From positions 67,620,675 through 67,684,674 of the forward strand of contig NC_085141.1 of assembly GCF_024139115.2 (NCBI RefSeq): 64,000 bases of DNA, in the 5' to 3' direction. This document shows positions 11,119 to 22,087 of the stretch, piece after piece. The position numbers and the translations under genes are program-made. How positions within the stretch are numbered: position 1 is the first letter of the stretch; the number at the start of each line of letters is the position of its first letter. The DNA comes from Armigeres subalbatus (lineage: Eukaryota; Arthropoda; Insecta; Diptera; Culicidae). The notes below the pieces were generated by a model, which did no database searches, was not told the DNA's origin, and saw nothing but the letters and a program-made list of their open reading frames with translations.

Positions 11119-12819
11119 ATGTGGCTTGTACTTGCGGCTTGGTGCTATATCCACGTGAAGGCCGATGAATGTATCACATCGAAAAAAGATCGACATCGAA
11201 CGGTCATGGAAGCGTACCGGAATTCGCCAAATTGGAACGGTGTGTTAACAGAGGATTCGCTGCACCTGCACGATAACCAATCGGAGCTGGACCTGTCAAA
11301 GCAAGGATTTCACGAAGTGCACTGGCATCTCAGTAGCATAATAGGCGAAGGATATGATGTTTACCAACTAGACATGTCCTACAACAACATCGAGATGCTA
11401 AATGAATTGACGTTTCTAAAGTTTTACTCGTTAGAAATGCTCAACTTATCGTACAATAGGATTATGGTAATCAACAACTTGACCTTCGGATCGCTGATAC
11501 GGCTGATGGAACTTGACTTGTCATATAATCTAATTCACACAATCGACAAGGAATCGTTTAATCGCATGTATGCCCTGGAGACCCTAAATTTGAGAGAAAA
11601 TTGTTTGATAACGCTTAATGAACATCAATTCCATTTCAATGATCACCTGTCGTCCCTGTTACTGGACCACAATCAGATTGGATTTCTACCGAGTGTTATG
11701 TTTGACCCCCTAGCAATGGTGGAAGAGCTATTTGAAGTTGATCTATCCTACAACAAGTTTCATCGAATGCCGTTCATAGAGGCCAAAGAGATAGGGTTGC
11801 TGAAAGTGGACTATAATCAAATAAACATACTATCCGTCAACCGAACATACAACGTGAGAGCTCTGGAGGCACATCATAATGACATACACGACGCTGATTT
11901 ATTTCAATTCAGTTCTGCTGAACACGTTGATTTGTCACACAACCAGCTGGATAACATTGCTGGCCTTCATGAAATGAATCGCTTAGAATATCTGGATTTA
12001 TCATCGAACAACATCTCGCGATTTGACTACAATCTCAAATATTCAATACGTAACATTCCAACCATCACAACACTCAGATTGCAGAACTGCAGTCTCAGTG
12101 AAGATAATATGGACGGACTACTGATGTCAGAATCTATTCTAAACCTTGACCTTTCTCAGAACAACTTTGTCCGACTGAACATCAGTCATCTTGCAAAACT
12201 GAAAAGCCTTCAATATGTCAGTCTTAACTTCAATTATCTACAAGAACTAATTGATTTCGAACATATGTCAAAGCATTTCCCTTATCTGGAAATGATATCA
12301 TTCTCCTTCAATCGGTGGAACTGCACCTACTTTGACAAGATCATTTCATACCTCAATAAAACCCACATTCAAACAACCACCGATCCCCGGGACTGCTACA
12401 TCAACGGCACTCACGTCACCGATTCGGACATCACGGATTCGTTCGAACCGGAATACACACTCAACCAGGTGAAACGCGACATGAATCTGGTAAAAAATCT
12501 AGGTCGAAGTATGACCTATTTCATGTATGCACTGTATTACAACATGCACGGACTTAGTAATCACACCAATTCCTTGCTGAGACAAAACGATCAAAAGTTA
12601 GCGGCCATGAGTGCCGAAATAGGGCACCTGGTGGGAATGGTGGCCTTCATGGTGACCATATTTGGTGCTGCGATGCTGCTAGCGGTGGCCTACGGGTTGC
12701 ATATTTTCTACAAAAAGTGGCAGATGAACCGCTCGGTCAAGGTCGTGACTTACAACAAACGCACCAATGAGTTCAGCAACGGCGTCACCGTGAATGAAGT
12801 CATACGGGACAATGCGTGA
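11119..12819 (+). CDS. Transmembrane leucine-rich-repeat protein, LRIM-like
   Basis: A single coding exon for 566 residues. Residues 1-18 form a signal peptide (MWLVLAAWCYIHVKA). About 14 LRRs run over residues 80-395, with clear LDLSYN, LNLSYN, VDLSHN and LDLSSNN cores. A cysteine-containing cap starts at NRWNC (residue 398) with a second Cys in PRDC. A spacer with a short helical stretch (LLRQNDQKLAAMSAEI) precedes one membrane helix at about 505-531. A 35-residue, Lys/Arg-containing cytoplasmic tail ends the protein; there is no TIR domain, so it is not a Toll. The arrangement matches the transmembrane class of mosquito leucine-rich immune (LRIM) proteins. Role in extracellular recognition is inferred from family. 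The alternative is a general LRR surface protein. Confidence 0.85.
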   Translation: MWLVLAAWCYIHVKADECITSKKDRHRTVMEAYRNSPNWNGVLTEDSLHLHDNQSELDLSKQGFHEVHWHLSSIIGEGYDVYQLDMSYNNIEMLNELTFLKFYSLEMLNLSYNRIMVINNLTFGSLIRLMELDLSYNLIHTIDKESFNRMYALETLNLRENCLITLNEHQFHFNDHLSSLLLDHNQIGFLPSVMFDPLAMVEELFEVDLSYNKFHRMPFIEAKEIGLLKVDYNQINILSVNRTYNVRALEAHHNDIHDADLFQFSSAEHVDLSHNQLDNIAGLHEMNRLEYLDLSSNNISRFDYNLKYSIRNIPTITTLRLQNCSLSEDNMDGLLMSESILNLDLSQNNFVRLNISHLAKLKSLQYVSLNFNYLQELIDFEHMSKHFPYLEMISFSFNRWNCTYFDKIISYLNKTHIQTTTDPRDCYINGTHVTDSDITDSFEPEYTLNQVKRDMNLVKNLGRSMTYFMYALYYNMHGLSNHTNSLLRQNDQKLAAMSAEIGHLVGMVAFMVTIFGAAMLLAVAYGLHIFYKKWQMNRSVKVVTYNKRTNEFSNGVTVNEVIRDNA

Positions 12820-12902
12820 AGGAAACCAAACAGTATTTCGACGGGTGGGTGCCATGTACAATATCGAGTGTGAAATGTACCAAATTTGTATAGATAGAGG
12901 AA

Positions 12903-12946
12903 AATAAAGACGATTAGCTTTAAGGTTCTGATAATATTGAAATAAA
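12903..12946 (+). terminator. Poly(A) signals of the LRR gene
   Basis: Two AATAAA hexamers lie at 12903-12908 and 12941-12946, 84-127 bases past the stop codon. They are in the right place to define a short 3' UTR. Confidence 0.6.
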
Positions 12947-13054
12947 TCAATCGAAACTGTGTCAAATAATGTACTGCTCATCAAGCGAGCAAAGTTAACA
13001 TAATGCAAATTGTGTGAATATTTTGCTCTTTTCATTCATTTATTTAGTTAACAT

Positions 13055-13735
13055 CTAAACAGATAACACTGAATCAACAATTTGACGCCACAATGCACGG
13101 TTCGAGGCCGCATCTCTCCATCCTCGGATACGCCCCACGCTCGCCAAGTCGTTCTGCACCTGGTCTGCCCATCTCGCTCGCTGCGCTCCACGCCGTCTCG
13201 TACCTGCCGGATCGGAAGCGAACACCATCTTTGCAGGGTTGCTGTCCGGCATTCTTGCAACATGTCCTGCCCATCGTACCCTTCCGGCTTTAGCTACCTT
13301 CTGGATACTGGGTTCGCCGTAGAGTTGGGCGAGCTCATGGTTCATTCTTCGCCGCCACACACCGTCTTCTTGCACACCGCCAAAGATGGTCCTAAGCACC
13401 CGTCTCTCGAATACTCCGAGTGCTTGCAAGTCCTCCTCGAGCATTGTCCATGTTTCATGTCCGTAGAGGACAACCGGTCTTATGAGCGTCTTGTACATGA
13501 CACATTTGGTGCGGTGGCGAATCTTTTTCGAACGCAGTTTCTTCTGGAGCCCGTAATAGGCCCGACTTCCACAGATGATGCGCCTTCGTATTTCACGACT
13601 AACGTTGTTGTCAGCCGTTAGCAAGGATCCGAGGTAGACGAATTCCTCGACCACCTCGAAGGTATCCCCGTCTATCGTAACACTGCTTCCCAGGCGGGCC
13701 CTGTCGCGCTCGGTTCCGCCCACAAGCATGTACTT
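13055..13735 (-). pseudogene. LINE ORF2 C-terminal fragment
   Basis: The 224-residue minus-strand reading has the block order typical of the end of non-LTR ORF2: EEFVYLGSLLT, IRRRI, YGLQKKLRSK, YKTLIRPVVLYG, LGVFERRVLR, and RVRWAGHVARM. The sequence is intact over this stretch but 5'-truncated, so it lacks endonuclease and catalytic RT motifs. It lies just past the LRR gene's poly(A) signals and is antisense to that gene. Confidence 0.85.
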
Positions 13736-13739
13736 TGTC

Positions 13740-15170
13740 TTTTGCTCTTTTATTTAATTTAATAACACGCTCCTGTATTGTTTTTTTCCTTTATTTATGT
13801 GAATTTTTAAATTTAAATTTCTTCACTACTCCCTTCTGTATTAGTTGGATTAACAACATACTGTTGAAGCTCAATTTTTCAAAAGTCGCAAATTATAGTC
13901 AAATTATAGTTATTTATACATATTATAATAATATGTTGTGCTACAGTACTGTTAGGAAAAGAAGGAACTGTGAGGGAGAGGAATGTAATATGCACAAGCT
14001 TACCTGCTTCTCCAATATTTCAATTTTCTAGATTTCCGTTGATATTTTACTTCTTGGGATAGTTAACAAAAATTGCTAGTTGATGCCATTAGAAAAATTC
14101 CAGAAAATCTAAAAAATACTGAGTGTTTTGCATTTTTGCTTACCTCGTGTCTAGATGGGAAACGCTACAGCCTAGCAAACGCCATAGCTTGGCGTATTAT
14201 AGAGCTCCATGCTCGTCGATCTTGAGCGTTGTTGTTTCCCTGAACTTTTAGGGTCCTCATGTACTCTCCTACCGTGTGCTGCCAGCCTGAGACGAGACCT
14301 GCAAAGACGCTGCTTCTTTTCCCTTGTTTTGGCACTTGTTCTTCTTTTCAACACAGTTGACCATCGAGTTTCAACTGTTTCCTTGACTGTTTCACCGGTT
14401 TCACCTAAGCCGCGGGTGGTGTATCCCATTCGCGAATTAGTAAATTTATTTTCATAAGGATTTTTTTACCGGGAAGAAAACACACGTTTATAACTGATTA
14501 GTAATAAGCTAACCGGATGAATTGGAATACACAGGATTTTGTTTTTACACGTTTTTTTTTTGCTCGTATTTTTGTTCGTGTGACTTCAATTTGCCACCAA
14601 TATCTTTGCAACATGTTTCAAAAAATCCTAAATAATTCAAAGAAAAATCACATGGTAATTAATATGCGTTAAGCATTTAGGATGGGTGAAAAATTAAGAA
14701 AGTGTAAATCGTGTAAAAACAAAATCCAGTGTACTCGATAAAGTGAAAAAGTCTTCGTAAAACAAAAATCAGGCGGAATATTTTATTTGTGATACCAATA
14801 CTTTCACACAAAAAGCTGCTGGCTGCAACTGACAGTTCATGACAGCAGCTGACTGGCAGCAAATGAAGTTACATTTTTTTCTCTTTGCAAGTCCCGTCCC
14901 AGCTGCCAGCGTGTCCGTGGCCTTCCCTGAAGTCGTCAACCTCTTCCTGGTACCCTACCGGGTTGAATGTTCACATATTTGTTCGACAATTGCAAGCACA
15001 TTTTTGTCAAGTGCCATGTTGTTCGACCACTCAGAATGTAAAGATATTTGTATGGATCAATCAATCTTTTAGATTTATAAATAAACATTATAACGGAACA
15101 TGCCCAGGCCCACTTTCATCTGCATGACGCGTGGAGACGCGTGGTACACAGCGAAAGAGCTTTAACATTA
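13740..15170. other. No supported gene
   Basis: AT-rich and without a credible gene. A basic minus-strand ORF at 14172-14429 (Arg/Lys-rich) has no recognisable domain and may be part of a decayed element. I would not annotate it as a gene. Confidence 0.4.
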
Positions 15171-15179
15171 TTTCATCTA

Positions 15180-15460
15180 AATCAGATATAGGGGAGATGG
15201 TTCCTAAACAGACCGGTGCCCCCACACCAACCCTTCCGGGGGGCAGCAGGGACAGCAGGGACAGCATTATGTCCAAGGGCTTGACGACCCCTCCCCAGCT
15301 GTCTGCGAGTCAGGGAGAACTGCCTAGGGCGTGGTGGGATTTAGCAGTGGGCTCTGCTAAAATCCCTCCCAAAAAACCACAAGTGCCCGTAAGCGGACTC
15401 TATCAAAGCGACTGTGTGCCGCTTCAAAAGCACAAGCCCAGGGAGTGCCAATTGGCATGT
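15180..15460 (+). mobile_element. LINE 5'-end fragment
   Basis: The block GGGCAGCAGGGACAG...tgtccaagggcttgacgaccc and the following ctccccag...aagcgcacaagccca parts reappear at 17212-17400. The first part is also at the 5' end of the minus-strand LINE near 32882. It is therefore a LINE 5' UTR fragment. The start of the match is near 15236. Confidence 0.6.
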
Positions 15461-15464
15461 GGAG

Positions 15465-16270
15465 TGTCCCTACTTCGGTAGGGTAGTGCGTGAGCTGCTT
15501 CGGCAGGGAGTGAGTGATCTGTTTGTGCTGAGGCAGGAGTGTCATAGCGCGTCACCGCTATTGTCACCTCGAAGCGCAGCAGAAGTCTGAGTATGGACTG
15601 CACATGCTAAGGTAAGAGTGTCGTAGCGTAGTATCGTTGATTGGTCCCTACATACCGCTATCGACACCTCGAGGCATGGCAGTGGAGTGTTAGAGTGAGT
15701 CGTGGAGTGTACCTACTTCGGTAGGGTAGCGCGTGAGCTGCTTCGGCAGGGAGTGAGTGATCAGGTTGTGCTGAGGCAGGAGTGTCATAGCGTGTCGCCG
15801 CCGCTATTGTCACCTCGAAGCGCAGCAGAAGTCTGAGTATGGACTGCTCATGCTGAGGTAGGAGTGTCGTAGCGTAGTATCGTTGATTCGTCCCTACATA
15901 ACGCTATCGACACCTCGAGGCATGGCAGTGGAGTGTTACAGTGAGCACCCGAATAAGGGTCACATGGAGCGAATGGTCTTTGGAGAAGCTGCTTCGGCGG
16001 CAGGGTAGCAGTGGGTTGTACCCACACACCTACAGTTGTGCACATGTGGTGCATGGGGAGTGTCCCTGCTTCGGCAGGGTAGCGTGTGGTCTGCTTCGGC
16101 AGTGGTGTGATTGATCTGCTCGTGCTGAGGCAGGAGTGTCGTAGCGTAATATCTGTAGGCCCAGGCAGTTACCGCTATTGACACCTCGAGGCATGGCAGC
16201 GGAGCGCCCGGGAGAGCATCCAAGTAAGACTCAAATGGAGTGAATGGTGTGCGAGCACCCAAGTCAGTCT
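15465..16270 (+). repeat. ~243-bp tandem repeat, about 3 units
   Basis: The block starting ttcggtagggtagYgcgtgag at 15475 recurs at 15718 (step 243) and, more diverged and with extra sequence, near 16070. Internal words such as ctgaggcaggagtgtcatagcg and ctatcgacacctcgaggcatgg also recur. It lies just past a LINE 5' fragment and may be a tandem LINE or satellite derivative. A poly(A) run at 16505-16523 follows. Confidence 0.75.
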
Positions 16271-16739
16271 CGCGTGGGACGAGTGCCTGTGTGAGCGATA
16301 ATGAGCGAGTACGCTTAGTACTGCCGTCCCCCCAGAAGTAGTACTGCGAGGTAGTTCCTGGGGGAAACGATGGTGGAGCCCAAGGGAGTTTAGTCGGTAT
16401 TACCGGTATGGTCGAGTCCGACACTCCAGTACACTTCCGTGTGGTAGTTTGGCCACTACAATGCACGTGTACTGGGTTAGTGTGTAAATGCATTCTCCCT
16501 TGTAAAAAAAAAAAAAAAAAAAACACCAACCCTTCCGGTCTTTTTCATAGATGGTGCTGTCAGCGAATAAGTCTGTATTGTAAGGTGAACGCTACCACAG
16601 CACTAACAATTTGGACTTACATAGATACGTATTTCCATTGTCGTGTAGCTTTGCGTTTTAAACCCATGTAGGTAACCCATAAAAGTTACCGAGTTATACA
16701 AAGTTGAATTGAAGAGAAATTTGTTGAAGAAGAGATCGT

Positions 16740-16988
16740 TAAAACCCCGCCATTAGTATGGTTAAAACGCTATCAAGAACCGCCATCGTACCCAAATTCC
16801 ATAGTCTGCCTGATTCGGCATTGCTCCGCCTATTCAGTTAATTTAATCATCGTATAATGTTCTGTGAAATTGATTTGTACCAACTGCCCAACAGATTGAT
16901 TTTCTCTTTTCTCGCTAGTAGGCAGCCACTTTCGACAATCTCGTTTGAAATTGCCGGGGTTTTTTTTACAAAGGAAGCATACCTAGGT
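16740..16988 (-). pseudogene. copia-type gag relic, zinc-knuckle part
   Basis: On the minus strand the reading just past the MITE gives CFLCKKNPGNFKRDC, the CCHC knuckle that follows the UBN2-type domain in Ty1/copia gag. The missing N-terminal part is at 19033-19214, on the other side of the MITE insertion. Downstream coding is too decayed to follow. Confidence 0.7.
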
Positions 16989-16993
16989 GCTTT

Positions 16994-19032
16994 CACGGTG
17001 CTTCATTTACCGTTATTATGAAAATAAATATACCATTCAATCGGCAGTCGCCATTCGGTTTCTACTATTATTCTACGCTTCTGGACAAATTTTCAATAAA
17101 ATACGTTGGTGGGATTTTCGAGTTACGCCGTTTTTAAGTTTTTCGATGAAAAACGCCCTATAAATCGATTAAAAATCCATAGCACAACGTAATAACTTGA
17201 AAACAAGCAGCGGGCAGTAGGGACTATGTCTAAGAGCTTGACGATCCCTCCCCAGGCCATCTGCGAGTTGTGGGGCTTGCCTAGGATGTGGTGGGGTTTG
17301 ACAGTGGGCCCTGTTAAATTCCTATAAAAAGCTGCATTTATCCGCAAGTAGGCCCCGCCAAAGCGACCTTGTGCCACTCAAAGCGCACAAGCCCAAGTCC
17401 TGGTGTCAGGTGGGACACAAAACAGACCTGACACGACGGCCCTCCGACGAGACAGGAGGTTTGCGCAGGCCCAATAAGCCGCCTGGAAAACCAATAATTA
17501 CTAACAATATAAAAGATAATACGACTCGATATAATCGGCAAAGACCTAGGCGACGAATAAAGGATCACGATTGGAAGCTTGGAACATGGAACTGCAAGTG
17601 GCTAGGTTTCGCAGGTTGCGACAGGCCACTTTGGTCTTAGTCTGAATAAATAATAATAAGTTATTTTGTGCAGAATCAATTAAATCTCTATACCCACAAA
17701 AAATAAACATTTTCTTTTGATGCAATAGGGTAACCGCACCTTTAGTGGAGGTACCACCAATAGTGGAGGTAGTATGATTTTTTTGTAATTATACACTCTA
17801 CTATAGTTTCAGTTGATGCATTATGGTATAAATATGATGTTAAATACAACTTATCATAAAATTTTGATTGAAACCCAATAATGTTTCTCAATAAAATTGA
17901 CTCCCCTGTACCTATAGTGGAACAACTGTACGTAGCTCTGGAAGGTGCAATTCAAAGATCTTGTGTGCAAAGAAACGGGACCATCATCAACAAGTCTTAC
18001 ATGCTCCTTGGTTTTGCGTATCACATCGACATCATTGGTGTAGATCGCAGTGCAATGGAAGAATCTTTTAAATGGAAGACTGGAAGAATAGGACTGATCA
18101 TGAACTTTGTCAAAACCTGGCAGTGAGCGTGGCAGCCCAAACGGTGTTAGTCCCGAGGTTGAATGGGTGGGATGCGATTTGAGGTTGTCGACGAATTCAT
18201 ATATATTGGAACATGAGATAATGGTGAAAACACGTGTTGCGGCTGCAAGTAGGACTTTCTACGATTTTCGTAGTCAGCTTAAGTCTCGCAGCCTACAAAC
18301 ACGGACAAAGCTAGCTCTGTACACATCGTTGATTCGTCCAGTAGCCATGTACGACATGGTCGTTAAAAGATGTAGAACATCGAATTCTGGGAGTGTTTGA
18401 GTGGAAAATACCGCGCTCAATACTTGGCAGTGCGGTGGAAATTTAAGAATGGGTCAGACGCTTGTATCAATTGTGCCAAGTGTACAAAAATGCAGACATA
18501 GGCAGACTGATAAAATACGGCATATTACAGTGGGCTGGACATTATGCACGTTTGCCGAAAGAGAGACCAGCAAAAGTCATGTTTAGCAGAGCATCTGGAA
18601 GAGGACGTAGACCACGCACTCGCTGGTTGTGTGCAATCCAGGAAGATGCGCGTAAGACGCGTATGTTGCAGACGAGCCGGCGTACCTGTGACTAGCGGCC
18701 CTAGAACGAGCGACCTGGAACAAGATATTACAGTCGGTTTTGCTCCGGATAACATGGAGTGTACGAACATAATATGTACAGGCAGATAGATATTTAATTG
18801 ATTTTGTATAAAAAAAAACTCGTTTGCAAGTTATTACGTTGTGCTATTGGTTTTTAATTGATTAACAAGGCGTTTTTCAGCAAAAAACTTAAAAATGGCA
18901 TAACTCAAAAATCTCGCCAACGTTTTTTTTTGAAAATTTGTCCAGAAGCGTAGATCTATAGTAGAAATCGAATGGCGGCTGTTGATTGAATGGTATATTT
19001 ATTTTCATAATAACGGTGAATGAAGCACCGTG
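16994..19032. mobile_element. Hairpin-type MITE with ~211-bp inverted arms, split by a LINE
   Basis: The arm 16994-17205 and the arm 18822-19032 are inverted copies (CACGGTGCTTCATT at the outer ends; matches run through ttattatgaaaataaatata, atcaattaaaaa-type and agcacaacgtaataactt words). The 5-bp duplication GCTTT flanks them at 16989-16993 and 19033-19037. The element lies in a copia gag relic and itself holds LINE sequence at 17212-18820. Confidence 0.8.
17212..18820 (+). pseudogene. Internally deleted LINE inside the MITE
   Basis: The 5' part (17212-17400) matches 15236-15440. At 17570-17615 the reading KLGTWNCKWL marks the start of an endonuclease domain. From about 18107 the reading returns to ORF2 C-terminal blocks (TKLALYTSLIRPVAMY, LQWAGHYARLPKERPAK) with frameshifts. 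The endonuclease and RT cores are missing. Between them, 17730-17900 contains GGGTAAC/agtggaggtacc MITE-like sequence. The end is A-rich (aaaaaaaaact). Confidence 0.65.
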
Positions 19033-19214
19033 GCTTTATTCGTGCTCACTTTGTTTCCTTTCATTGAGCCGTCTCGATCTTGTCGCTTGCGATATTCATC
19101 TAGCAACTTTGTTTTGATAAGCTCCATAGTTATGTCAGCATCTGGACGAGCTTCTAGTGCCGATTTCAAGAAGTGGAATGATTTCGGCATGCTTCGTAAC
19201 ACCATAACGATCAT
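19033..19214 (-). pseudogene. copia-type gag relic, UBN2-type part
   Basis: The minus-strand reading gives LRSMPKSFHFLKSALEARPD and then IKTKLLDEYRKRQ, characteristic of Ty1/copia gag (UBN2 region). The frame continues into the zinc-knuckle half at 16740-16988 once the MITE and one copy of its 5-bp duplication are set aside. Confidence 0.75.
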
Positions 19215-19245
19215 AAACTTTTCGATTACTTGTATATTAAGTACA

Positions 19246-19580
19246 CGTAAAGGCTATAGGATCACTCCAAAACCGAACATTTTATAGAAGGATCGGAGAC
19301 CCATAGTGTTATATACCAATCGACTCAGCTTTACGAATTGAGGTGATGTCTGTATGTGTGTATGTGTGTGTACAAAAAAAATGTGAGACACACTTTTTTG
19401 TGCTTAGCCTTATCATTCGACGCGGAATCCTTTCTAATTTTTCGCTATTGAAAATTGGCCCAATCGGCCATTGCGTTCCGGAGTTATTCAAAAAACATTG
19501 TTCGTTTCCCCATTTTCCCAAGGGTCCTTGGAAAAAAAAAACTCGAAATCGATTTTTTTCAATAAAGTACGTTTGAATGG
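19246..19580 (+). repeat. Dispersed repeat family A, partial copy
   Basis: It has the family marks: ggctataggatcactcca, atagtgttatatacc, gaggtgatgtctgtatgtg with a (TATGTG)n run, then attgaaaattggcccaatcgg. Other copies are at 29155-29315 with 32883-33830, and at 52484-53001. Confidence 0.7.
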
Positions 19581-22087
19581 ATTATGAGAAGCCCACGGAA
19601 AAAAGTTCAATGAAAACTGAAGAATCACAAAAAGATCTAATCCGTTATGAATTCGGAGCTCCCATAAAGATTCTTAGACAATCATTCGATTTCTTGGATG
19701 TTTGTTTGGAATCGGTAGATCCATAACTATTTCTGATCAAAATCAAAAAATCAAATAAATTGATTGGATCCATTGAACATTTATACAAATTCCTGTGATC
19801 CATTTCCTCTATTGGAAGCTTGTAAAAATGTTCGTTAACCTTAAGAATTCAAAGATGTATGTCATGCTTCTGAGCAATCCTTACACAATCTTGGAAAAAC
19901 AATATTTGTCCTGAAAACGGTAGAAAATTTCTCAAATGATGTACTGTATTCTGTCCTTGAAGATCCTTTCGAGTCCTGATTATTTTTAGAACTGATTAAG
20001 TTGCTGCTGCAAGCATCTGTCTCTAGGGATGGACATTGGACAGTAACTGTTATGCTTTCAGCGCCAATATTGGTAAAATGTGCGTCGGTTCCGGAGACAA
20101 AGTCAGTGATCTTATTGCAACCGCTACTGCCTTCAAGCAGGAGATCTTTCTTAATCTGGTTGCCTTAGTTCTTTCTGTGTTTCACGTTATACCGAAACGA
20201 TTCCTACTGTTATATCTTTCACACTAACAGCTCCCGTGGCACCTTTGTGGTAATGGATGCAGCTCTATGTGGAGAAGGGATGAAAGTGAAGCTCCACTCA
20301 TACCAAAGTTTAGGCTTATAATTTCCACGAATTTGTGCGAATCGATTTGAGCTAATGCTTATACAAGAAATCGACCCAAATCGACATTTCCAATTTGTCC
20401 TACCCACGAGTCGGAACGTGGATGCGCCTCTGGACACTATGAATCAATACGATTCATAGTGCAGATTCAGTAGAACTTTGCAAGTTTCGCCAAGAATCAA
20501 CTATTATTGAAGCATCTTTAGTCCACTTAATCTTTTATTCTAACTTATATTAGGCAAAATTCTTCTCTAAATGTGAAATATTATTGTTGGTTTCTCTAGT
20601 AAGGGGCGCCCAAAAACAGATTTCGCCAAGGGCGCTGAGAATAATCTTGATATTAATTCGTTGTTCGAGCGTTTGGAGGCTGCGGGTCTAAAAAAAAACA
20701 ACCCAGAATAATCCACCTAGCGGCGATGGTGCCTTTTTCGTGTAATACATATATAAGTCAACTGAGTGAGGTTTAGGCACGACAGGGTTTTGCTGTGATT
20801 AAAAAGAGACCAAATGTGTTATGAAACTACTGATAATTCTCATGAAATTTGAATATGATTTAGTTCAATGATCAGATGGGATAGAGACCCGTTGGATGAA
20901 TGCAAGGGTGTGTTACCAAACTAAATTGAAAAGAATAGTTAGTTTACTTCACACGACTGTACGTGCGCTAATGCTTCTTTGTTAAAGGGAAAGTATTTCT
21001 TTCAATAAACACCACATCAATACCGACATGTGCGATTCAGGAACGCTCGTGTGCTCAACGATGAAGTGTGACTTTCAGATGAACCGTACTTTAACAGCAA
21101 GAATTGGTGTGTGAGAGGATAATGTGCAATGCGTAAATCTTCGACAGTCGTAAATGCGCGAATGCACGCCAAGATCGGTTCGATAAAACCAAAATGTTAC
21201 TAGGTAGAGAACCAAATGCTACAAATAATAATGAAATAAAGCAATCGAGATTATCGTTATACTTTATCCCGCAATGCTAAATTAACTGAGTGCCGATAAA
21301 CGGCTATGAGCGAAACCGATGGAAGCATCACTAGTGCCCGACCGACCAACAAAAAAAAAATGCAATGTTGAAAAGGTAGGTGAGGGAATATGAAACAAAC
21401 CTTATGGATAGATGGTTCTTGAAAAATCCGTGGAAAAAAAGGTACACCACTGTAGAATCCCATGTGCATCACATTTTGATGGAATGACGGGGTGAGCATC
21501 AATTAGACTAAAGCTAGGCATTTAGTACATTGACTATTACAGCAAAAACTATGAACTATTACATTTAGTTTTTGTTCAAAACTATTTGAATTTAAATTTT
21601 GTTTTATAAGAAGGGTGGGATTTAGGGTTCTTCTATTGTGCTATGACGTCATACACCAAAGATGGGCACAGATACAGGCGAACGGATAGAGGGAAGAACC
21701 TGAGAGGGGGAGAGCGGAGAGGGAGGATTCGGAGTAGAGAGGTGATGAGTGAAGGTGTCTGGAGATGGGAGGTATGAAGGAGTCCGGATTCTTGCTGGTT
21801 ACTGGCTATGAGCCGGAACCGGCTTTGTGTGTGATGGTTCAGGACACTACAGCACCCTCTGACTGATAAGAGCTCTGTGTAAAGGTGAGATTCAGAAATG
21901 CCAAAACGCAATGAAATCAGATCTCTGTACAAAAACAAATTCGGAACTCATAAGAAGATACAAAAATATGTTTGAGCTTCAGTACCGATGCATGGCCGAA
22001 ATCAGTATTATCCCACTTATTATTGAGCCGAAACTGATTGAGGGCGCGCCTTTGAGAGTTGGTATAAGCCATTTTTCGAAGGGTATA
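19580..22087. other. No supported gene; repeat fragments and a purine-rich tract
   Basis: No domain-bearing ORF is seen. A family A terminus in reverse orientation lies at about 20702-20745 (cagaataatccacctagcgg). A strongly purine-rich plus strand runs at 21680-21785 (ggagagcggagagggagg). Confidence 0.4.

Noticed and set aside
14172..14429. Basic 85-residue minus-strand ORF
   Set aside because: No domain, no splice or promoter support; possibly a LINE scrap but not assignable.
15960..16529. 189-residue minus-strand ORF
   Set aside because: It crosses the tandem repeat and the poly(A) run and has no recognisable domain.
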